Shown in pieces: positions 34,011 through 38,150 of a stretch of DNA of 38,150 nucleotides; position 1 is the stretch's first letter, and each line of letters starts with the position of its first letter. The DNA is taken from the NCBI GenBank assembly GCA_031264295.1, contig JAISED010000077.1, positions 1 to 38,150 of the forward strand, in the 5' to 3' direction. The notes under the pieces were generated by a model. The model did no database searches and was not told the DNA's origin. It saw nothing but the letters and a program-made list of their open reading frames with translations. The position numbers were made by a program, and so were the translations under genes. The DNA is from Eubacteriales Family XIII. Incertae Sedis bacterium. GTDB lineage: Bacteria > Bacillota > Clostridia > Peptostreptococcales > Anaerovoracaceae.

Positions 34011-34331
34011 ATGGCTACAATCCATCACAAAGATAAACGTTCCGGCATCACGTATATCTATGAATCCAAAGCCTACTGGGATAAAGAAAAGAAACAGTCA
34101 AGGTCAACGCGCACCCTAATCGGACGGCTTGATGCCGAGACCGGTCAGATAGTGCCAACAGACGGCAGATGCAAAAAGCGAAGCCCGTCCTACACAGGGG
34201 ACATCGACAATCCCGTAGTGCACAAGCCCCGGACACTCAAGGAATTCCGCGAGGAAGTAGCTAGGCTGGAATCCGAGAACGCCGCGCTTAAAAAAGAACT
34301 CATGGACTTGAAAAGTCTGATGCTTGAATAG
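34011..34331 (+). CDS. Transposase-like N-terminal protein with coiled-coil tail
   Basis: 106 residues with a very strong AAAGGAGG before the ATG. The first half (MATIHHKDKRSGITYIYESK, WDKEKKQSRS, LIGRLDAETGQIVPTDGR) resembles the N-terminus of IS1634-like or related transposases. The second half is a predicted coiled coil (LKEFREEVARLESENAALKKELMDLKSL), after which the frame stops with no catalytic domain. It could be a truncated transposase or an accessory ORF of an insertion sequence. The family assignment is from memory of the motif only. Confidence 0.55.
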   Translation: MATIHHKDKRSGITYIYESKAYWDKEKKQSRSTRTLIGRLDAETGQIVPTDGRCKKRSPSYTGDIDNPVVHKPRTLKEFREEVARLESENAALKKELMDLKSLMLE

Positions 34332-34371
34332 TCATGGTGTTGTCATTATGATGTGGTGAGGAAAATTACGG

Positions 34372-34391
34372 GTAAATGCTTAAGCATTTAC
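34372..34391. repeat. Perfect 20-bp palindrome
   Basis: GTAAATGCTTAAGCATTTAC is its own reverse complement. It lies between the convergent 34011 ORF and the Rpn remnant. It may be a bidirectional RNA hairpin without a T-run or a protein-binding site. Confidence 0.6.
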
Positions 34392-34413
34392 AGATTCTAT
34401 CTTAGAAGTCCCT

Positions 34414-34839
34414 TTAACTTAATTGAACCTTTGCGCGCAGCGCTTCAACTTCCGCATATGTTAATCCTGTATCTTCAATAATTTCCTCAATCGACCTGCC
34501 GCGTATGATCATTTTTTCCGCTACTTCGCGTTTTCCCTCGCGTTTTCCTTTGCGTATCCCTCGCCGTTCCATATCATCAAACGCCCGTTCTATAGCATAT
34601 GTCATATCCAATTCCTCATCATCTCTGTTTTCAATCTTGGCCTTATAGATAATGTCGGATTCTTTGTCCTTTAAGTCCTTGGTAACAAACTTGGCATTAA
34701 CATGTTTCAAATATTCTGCATCAAGTTGATCTACCCAAGGCGCCGCGATGTGATTTTTCACAAAATCATAAAAATTTCTCTTATGGGACAATATCCGCCG
34801 ATATCCTTTATCGTATTTGTTATCATTCTCTGCCGCCAA
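34414..34839 (-). pseudogene. Rpn-family PD-(D/E)XK nuclease/putative transposase, internally deleted
   Basis: About 141 residues from a TTG at 34837-34839 that follows GGAGG at a spacing of 10. The frame is open further upstream to 34983, but that part lacks family similarity. The N-terminal part (NDNKYDKGYRRILSHKRNFY, ...FVTKDLKDKESDIIYKAKIEN) is typical of the family. The C-terminal part (ERAFDDMERRGIRKGKREGKRE... IEEIIEDTGLTYAEVEALR) is the usual helical tail. Full-length members have about 280-330 residues. Here the middle, with most of the nuclease core after the KIEN strand, is missing in frame. Probably inactive. Confidence 0.7.
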
Positions 34840-35069
34840 CGTCTTTATACCTCCATTATACGCAATGCTCATGGGGATTGCAATGAGCTTTTGGAAAAAC
34901 AAGAATTTAATACTATATCCAGTAGAATTCCAGTAGAATACACGTGATGTGGGCTTCATGTAATCATTGTGCAAGTGCTGCAAATATACACATAATGTAA
35001 AAATAAGGTTGTAATGTAAAATAATAACACTATATTATCATCTATCCTCCTATGTGTCAAGCGGATAAT

Positions 35070-35095
35070 AAAATTTGAAGTGGAAATTTTCGTCA
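35070..35095 (+). repeat. Left 26-bp inverted repeat of a 2.7-kb bracketed unit
   Basis: The 26 bases starting AAAATTTGAAGTGG are the exact reverse complement of 37731-37756. Similarity continues more weakly inward and outward (shared GTTACTAT...CGGC). The pair flanks the BlaI/BlaR-like genes and the IS66-like remnant. Confidence 0.8.
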
Positions 35096-35100
35096 ATTTT

Positions 35101-35130
35101 GTTACTATAAAATCGGCCGTGAATAGTAAC
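35101..35130. repeat. IS-end-like palindromic segment
   Basis: GTTACTAT (35101-35108) and ATAGTAAC (35123-35130) are inverted arms around AAAATCGGCCGTGA. The 35108-35130 part is the inverted partner of 33960-33982. Confidence 0.55.
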
Positions 35131-35159
35131 GTTTGGTAATCTTTCATAGATAAAACCTC

Positions 35160-35188
35160 TTGACAGCTCATTCTATCTATTATAGAAT
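35160..35188 (+). promoter_or_regulatory. Strong promoter and likely BlaI operator
   Basis: TTGACA (35160-35165), a 17-base spacer and TAGAAT (35183-35188) are near consensus. The dyad ATTCTA...TAGAAT (35170-35188) overlaps the -10, and a further ATAGAAT lies at 35203-35209. BlaI-family repressors bind dyads across their own promoter, so autoregulation is likely. Confidence 0.7.
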
Positions 35189-35220
35189 ATATGCGGTAGT
35201 AAATAGAATGGAGGTTACTT

Positions 35221-35595
35221 ATGGCTGATTATCGACTGGCGAAAGCGGAATCGCGCTTTGCCGACCTGATATGGGAACATGCGCCGATTCACTCCCCAAA
35301 ACTCGCGGAATTGGCGGTGGATGCTTTGAAGTGGAAAAAAACCACAACATACACCGTGCTGAAAAAGCTCTGCGACAAGGGTATTTTCAAGAACGAGTAC
35401 GCACTTGTTACCGCTTTGGTGACCCGCGATGAGTTTTACGCCGGGCAAAGCGTAAAATACGTGGACGACACCTATGACGGCAGCTTGCCGCGATTTATCG
35501 CAGCGTTCACAAGCAACCGAAAGCTCACCGACAAGCAAGCGGTGGAAATCAAACACTTGATTGATGAATACAGGGAGAGTGGCGGCGATGACTGA
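35221..35595 (+). CDS. BlaI/MecI/CopY-family transcriptional repressor
   Basis: 124 residues, full family length. Winged-helix N-terminus (LAKAESRFADLIWEHAPIHSPKLAELAV... WKKTTTYTVLKKLCDKGIFKNE) and a helical dimerisation C-terminus (LPRFIAAFTSNRKLTDKQAVEIKHLIDEY). GGAGG lies upstream of the ATG. In the family, repression is relieved when a BlaR1-type membrane protease triggers cleavage. The partner gene overlaps it by 8 bases (ATGACTGA). No beta-lactamase is present in the window. Confidence 0.9.
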   Translation: MADYRLAKAESRFADLIWEHAPIHSPKLAELAVDALKWKKTTTYTVLKKLCDKGIFKNEYALVTALVTRDEFYAGQSVKYVDDTYDGSLPRFIAAFTSNRKLTDKQAVEIKHLIDEYRESGGDD

Positions 35596-37144
35596 TATTT
35601 TCTTGATCGTGCTGAATATGAGCCTTACATCGATGTTCGTAATTGCCGCCCTGTGCCTGGCGCGGCTCGCTCTGCGAAAAATACATGCTCATAAGTGGAT
35701 AAGCTATGCGCTCTGGGGAGCGGCGGGATTCAATCTTATTTGTCCGTTCAAGTTAGAAAGCGCATTCAGTTTAATCCCGTTCAATTGCGAACCGATCCCA
35801 CGTGATATAGCCATGCAGGCAATTCCTCGCATTGACAGCGGGATAAGCATTATAGATAACGCCGTCAGCAGTTCCCTACCCGCCGCGACGCTCATGGCAA
35901 GCGTAAACCCACTGCAGGCGTGGATAGAGGTTGGCGCATGCGTATGGCTTGTCGGTGTCGCCGCAATGCTTCTGTATGCCGTAATCTCATACGTTCGGCT
36001 GATTCGCCGCAAAGACAGTGTGAAAACGCCGTTTGTCTACGGTTTTATCAAACCGAAAATCCACATTCCGGGCGAACTTTTGGGGGAAGCACTGCGCTAC
36101 GCCACACTTCACGAGCAAACGCACATCAATCGACGCGATTATCTTGTAAAACCGGTCGCGGTCGCGCTCCTGTGCATACATTGGTTTAACCCGCTCGAAT
36201 TCAAAAAACGCTCGCGGATAATCACTGTTGTCATCGTTGCGTTTGCCGCCTTGCTGACAGCCGGTCTCGCTTTGAATGGGGATGGGCGCCCTATGAATAC
36301 TTTTGAGGAATTATCATTACTGCGAACGCCCTATGTTGGAAACAGTAGCGCAGTCGGCAAGATAGTGGACGCTCTGCCACCGCTTGGCGCAAGGCACAGT
36401 CAGAAATTCTTCTCAATCGGCGACGACTACGGTACAGGTCACGCGCCGTACACGTTGACGCTTTATTACGAACAGAGCGGTAAAATTCGGAACGACTACG
36501 CGATAACGCCGCGCAACGCCGCGATTTTACTCGCGCTGATTGACAATCTGGATGAAGTGAGCTACGCGATTCGCACCTCTCCGAGCGGTGATATGCTTGA
36601 CAAGGCGGCGTATAGTGAACATATTACTTGGAACCGTGCCGAACTCGACGACTACCTCGCGACCGTTGGACTGACGTGGGACAACTTCCGTGAAGATTGG
36701 GGCGCTTCGATAGAGGCATTCGCGCCGATTGTACGGATGGAATCGGAATCGCGTCCAACAGTTGTGGTATATGAGCATACTGATGCCGACATAGGATACA
36801 TCCCTTTCAAGGACAGCAGCACCACAGACAGGTACGGGTTGGTTACATTACCTGCGCGAACAAACGATGATGTTATTGTCTTGAATGATATTGTTTTCGT
36901 AGTGGCGACCGCTTCACAAGATACTGTGCAGCTTGAACTTTTCCACGCGGAATCACAAGCAGCCGCCGGAACGAGGTTCTGCGCAGGTTCTGGAACCCCC
37001 GGCAATATATCGACTTTGATTTCAGATTTTAGGGTCGCCGAATTGTACCCTGCCGGTTACAGCGGTCAAATCTGGGCGGTATCGACAGATGCTGACGGTA
37101 ACAAACATTACAGCGAATGCCTGAATGTAGAGTACGCGCCATAG
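35588..37144 (+). CDS. BlaR1-like M56 membrane protein with internally deleted protease domain and DUF4825-like C-terminus
   Basis: 518 residues from the ATG at 35588. Membrane helices (IFLIVLNMSLTSMFVIAALCL, SYALWGAAGF, VGACVWLVGVAAMLLYAVI) and the M56 zinc site H175-E-x-x-H179 in LHEQTHINRRDYLVKP are present. After CIHWFNPL the sequence jumps to FKKRSRIITVVIVAFAALLTAGLAL, which in relatives comes more than 100 residues later. The rest of the protease domain is therefore missing, though the frame is kept. The extracytoplasmic part (LLRTPYVGNSSAVGKIVDALPPLG...YTLTLYYEQ) resembles DUF4825, common in clostridial BlaR-like proteins. The protease is probably inactive, and the sensor part may persist. 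Confidence 0.75.
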   Translation: MTDIFLIVLNMSLTSMFVIAALCLARLALRKIHAHKWISYALWGAAGFNLICPFKLESAFSLIPFNCEPIPRDIAMQAIPRIDSGISIIDNAVSSSLPAATLMASVNPLQAWIEVGACVWLVGVAAMLLYAVISYVRLIRRKDSVKTPFVYGFIKPKIHIPGELLGEALRYATLHEQTHINRRDYLVKPVAVALLCIHWFNPLEFKKRSRIITVVIVAFAALLTAGLALNGDGRPMNTFEELSLLRTPYVGNSSAVGKIVDALPPLGARHSQKFFSIGDDYGTGHAPYTLTLYYEQSGKIRNDYAITPRNAAILLALIDNLDEVSYAIRTSPSGDMLDKAAYSEHITWNRAELDDYLATVGLTWDNFREDWGASIEAFAPIVRMESESRPTVVVYEHTDADIGYIPFKDSSTTDRYGLVTLPARTNDDVIVLNDIVFVVATASQDTVQLELFHAESQAAAGTRFCAGSGTPGNISTLISDFRVAELYPAGYSGQIWAVSTDADGNKHYSECLNVEYAP

Positions 37145-37181
37145 TAACGCTTTCAGATAAGAACATACGAAGAGATGTATC

Positions 37182-37581
37182 ATGAAGGCTGACTACGGAC
37201 GGGGATTGTATAAAGAATATGAGCTGTTGCTGACCGAGAATGAGGCGATAAAAGCAGAATTCGAGATGCTGCGGCGGAAATATCAACTTCTGCAGAAGGA
37301 TATGGAACGCCTGAAAAAGGTGGAAGCGAAACTGGAGGCGGAGCTGAAAGAGAAAATCACTGAGCGGGAAAAAGATCGGAGGTCAGTATGGCCATCCTAA
37401 AAGCAAGCTCCCTGCTTTCGCAGACTCTGAGGTCACGGAAACAGAACTCCACAAGCCAGAAGCGTGCCCGTTCTGCGGCGGAGGAGCGGAAGAGACTGGC
37501 GAAACAATCCCCAAAGACGAATTGGATTATGAAGTGGTTGTGGTAAGGAAGACTATGCAGCGGCAGCCCCTACACCATTGA
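37182..37581 (+). pseudogene. IS66-like transposase N-terminal remnant, frameshifted
   Basis: The first frame (from the ATG at 37182) encodes a coiled coil, YGRGLYKEYELLLTENEAI... and stops at 37398-37400. A second frame continues as QYGHPKSKLPAFADSEVTET...KPEACPFCGGGAEETGETI...LDYEVVVVRKTMQRQ, ending with a TGA at 37579-37581. The coiled coil, the CPFCGG zinc-binding-like motif and the YEVVVVR strand follow the N-terminal order of IS66-family TnpC. The catalytic domain is absent. Confidence 0.6.
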
Positions 37582-37642
37582 GGAAGTATTTGCACACAGC
37601 GGCGCGATTTGAACGCCGTTTATTGTGATACCATAAAATATG

Positions 37643-37690
37643 AAGGGATCGAGTTTACCATGTTGTCGGATGTAAACCTGTCCCTTTTAT
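37643..37690 (+). terminator. Interrupted hairpin with T-rich tail
   Basis: AAGGGA/TCCCTT (37643-37648 with 37681-37686) and GTTTAC/GTAAAC (37653-37658 with 37672-37677) form an interrupted stem followed by TTATTTTATAT. It is terminator-like but not ideal. Confidence 0.45.
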
Positions 37691-37730
37691 TTTATATCCT
37701 CTTTTCGTTCGGCTGTAAATAGTAACTGAG

Positions 37731-37756
37731 TGACGAAAATTTCCACTTCAAATTTT
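37731..37756 (-). repeat. Right 26-bp inverted repeat of the bracketed unit
   Basis: Exact reverse complement of 35070-35095. The inward flank TGTAAATAGTAAC is related to the ends at 33960 and 35123. Confidence 0.8.
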
Positions 37757-37954
37757 GAGCCAATTGCGTTGTTCTGTAATTGAGTAAAGGCAAAGCTTGC
37801 GAGATACAGCAGAAAGATTTTTCTCCCGGATTCCGACGAGAAATGAACGTTTGAGGGTCATAAAAAACATACGTTTGGGAATTTGCGCCCAGAGTACGAA
37901 TCATAAATATTTATTGAAATTTCAACGAAAACAGTAGAAAATCCCCTCCGAGTA

Positions 37955-37963
37955 TGGTATAAT
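37955..37963 (+). promoter_or_regulatory. Extended -10 promoter of the right-edge gene
   Basis: TGGTATAAT is a perfect extended -10 (TGnTATAAT). The -35 region is poor, as is common for this promoter type. A strong AAGGAGG lies at 37987-37993. Confidence 0.5.
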
Positions 37964-38002
37964 ATTCTTATCTAAAAACAAACCGTAAGGAGGAGATTCT
38001 CT

Positions 38003-38150
38003 ATGGCAATTATACCACAAATTTCGATGTTAAGGAAGTGCCGGGATACGAAGGCATGTATTACGACGAACACGGCGAGGTATATTGCTATTCCAAGGAG
38101 AATGCCGAACGTCACCGCATGATCCCCGCCGGATACGACCAGGAAAGAGA
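38003..38150 (+). pseudogene. NUMOD4-like protein, frameshifted at its start and cut by the window edge
   Basis: The ATG at 38003 has a strong AAGGAGG at a spacing of 9, but its own frame stops after about 41 codons. The frame beginning at 38008 is open to the window end and reads NYTTNFDVKEVPGYEGMYYD and then EHGEVYCYSKEN. The VPGYEGMY...GEVY part resembles the NUMOD4 DNA-binding motif of homing endonuclease-related proteins. One extra A after ATGGCA would fuse the start to this frame (M-A-N-Y-T-T-N-F). Confidence 0.5.

Larger units (their letters stand above)
37582..37950. other. Intergenic region with mobile-element debris
   Basis: Apart from the hairpin at 37643 and the repeat at 37731, no gene is visible. 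AACGTTTGAGGG and the inverted-like CATACGTTTGGGA around 37848-37880 may be further end-repeat debris. Confidence 0.35.

Overview
The window looks like a contig from an uncultured, strictly anaerobic Clostridia-type Firmicute. The evidence is a clostridial ThiC, the Clostridia-typical fusion of IspH with ribosomal protein S1, AAGGAGG-type ribosome binding sites, sigma-A-like promoters, S-layer homology (SLH) anchored surface proteins and dockerin-bearing glycoside hydrolases. No rRNA, tRNA or CRISPR array was seen.

Region 1 (1-7400) is mostly housekeeping. It holds decayed fragments at the left edge, then thiC and an aldo/keto reductase on the minus strand, then rpsO, pnp and a PrsA-like foldase lipoprotein on the plus strand.

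Region 2 (7435-20979) is the most interesting part. Three secreted SLH proteins share a related N-terminal beta-sandwich domain (possibly cohesin-like). They alternate with two very large secreted family 3 glycoside hydrolases that each end in a cohesin-like domain plus a type I dockerin. Together they resemble a small cellulosome-like surface system. A FimB-sized tyrosine recombinase lies at its left edge. Two 185-bp elements (8114-8298 and 15390-15574) have the same design: two 30-bp sites in inverted orientation, each with AATGTAAC/GTTACATT arms, enclosing exactly 125 bp. One lies upstream of an SLH gene and one upstream of a glycoside hydrolase gene. The second has a sigma-A-like promoter before it and tandem terminator-like hairpins inside it. 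I infer a pair of DNA-inversion (phase-variation) switches, comparable in logic to the terminator-type switch of Clostridioides difficile cwpV. Both hydrolase genes also share a leader block with a strong ribosome binding site and a short conserved upstream ORF.

Region 3 (20980-31035) contains a small membrane protein gene, the ispH-rpsA fusion with a long Ala/Asp/Glu-rich tail, and a minus-strand four-gene operon: MacA-like adaptor (with a roughly 290-residue low-complexity insert), MacB-like ATPase, MacB-like permease and another SLH protein.

Region 4 (31194-38150) is an accessory, decaying area. It has a TOTE-type primase/helicase/PLD gene broken into three frames, a transposase-like N-terminal fragment, an internally deleted Rpn-family gene, a BlaI regulator with an internally deleted BlaR1-like partner, an IS66-like transposase remnant, shared inverted repeats that look like insertion-sequence ends, and a NUMOD4-like ORF cut by the window edge.
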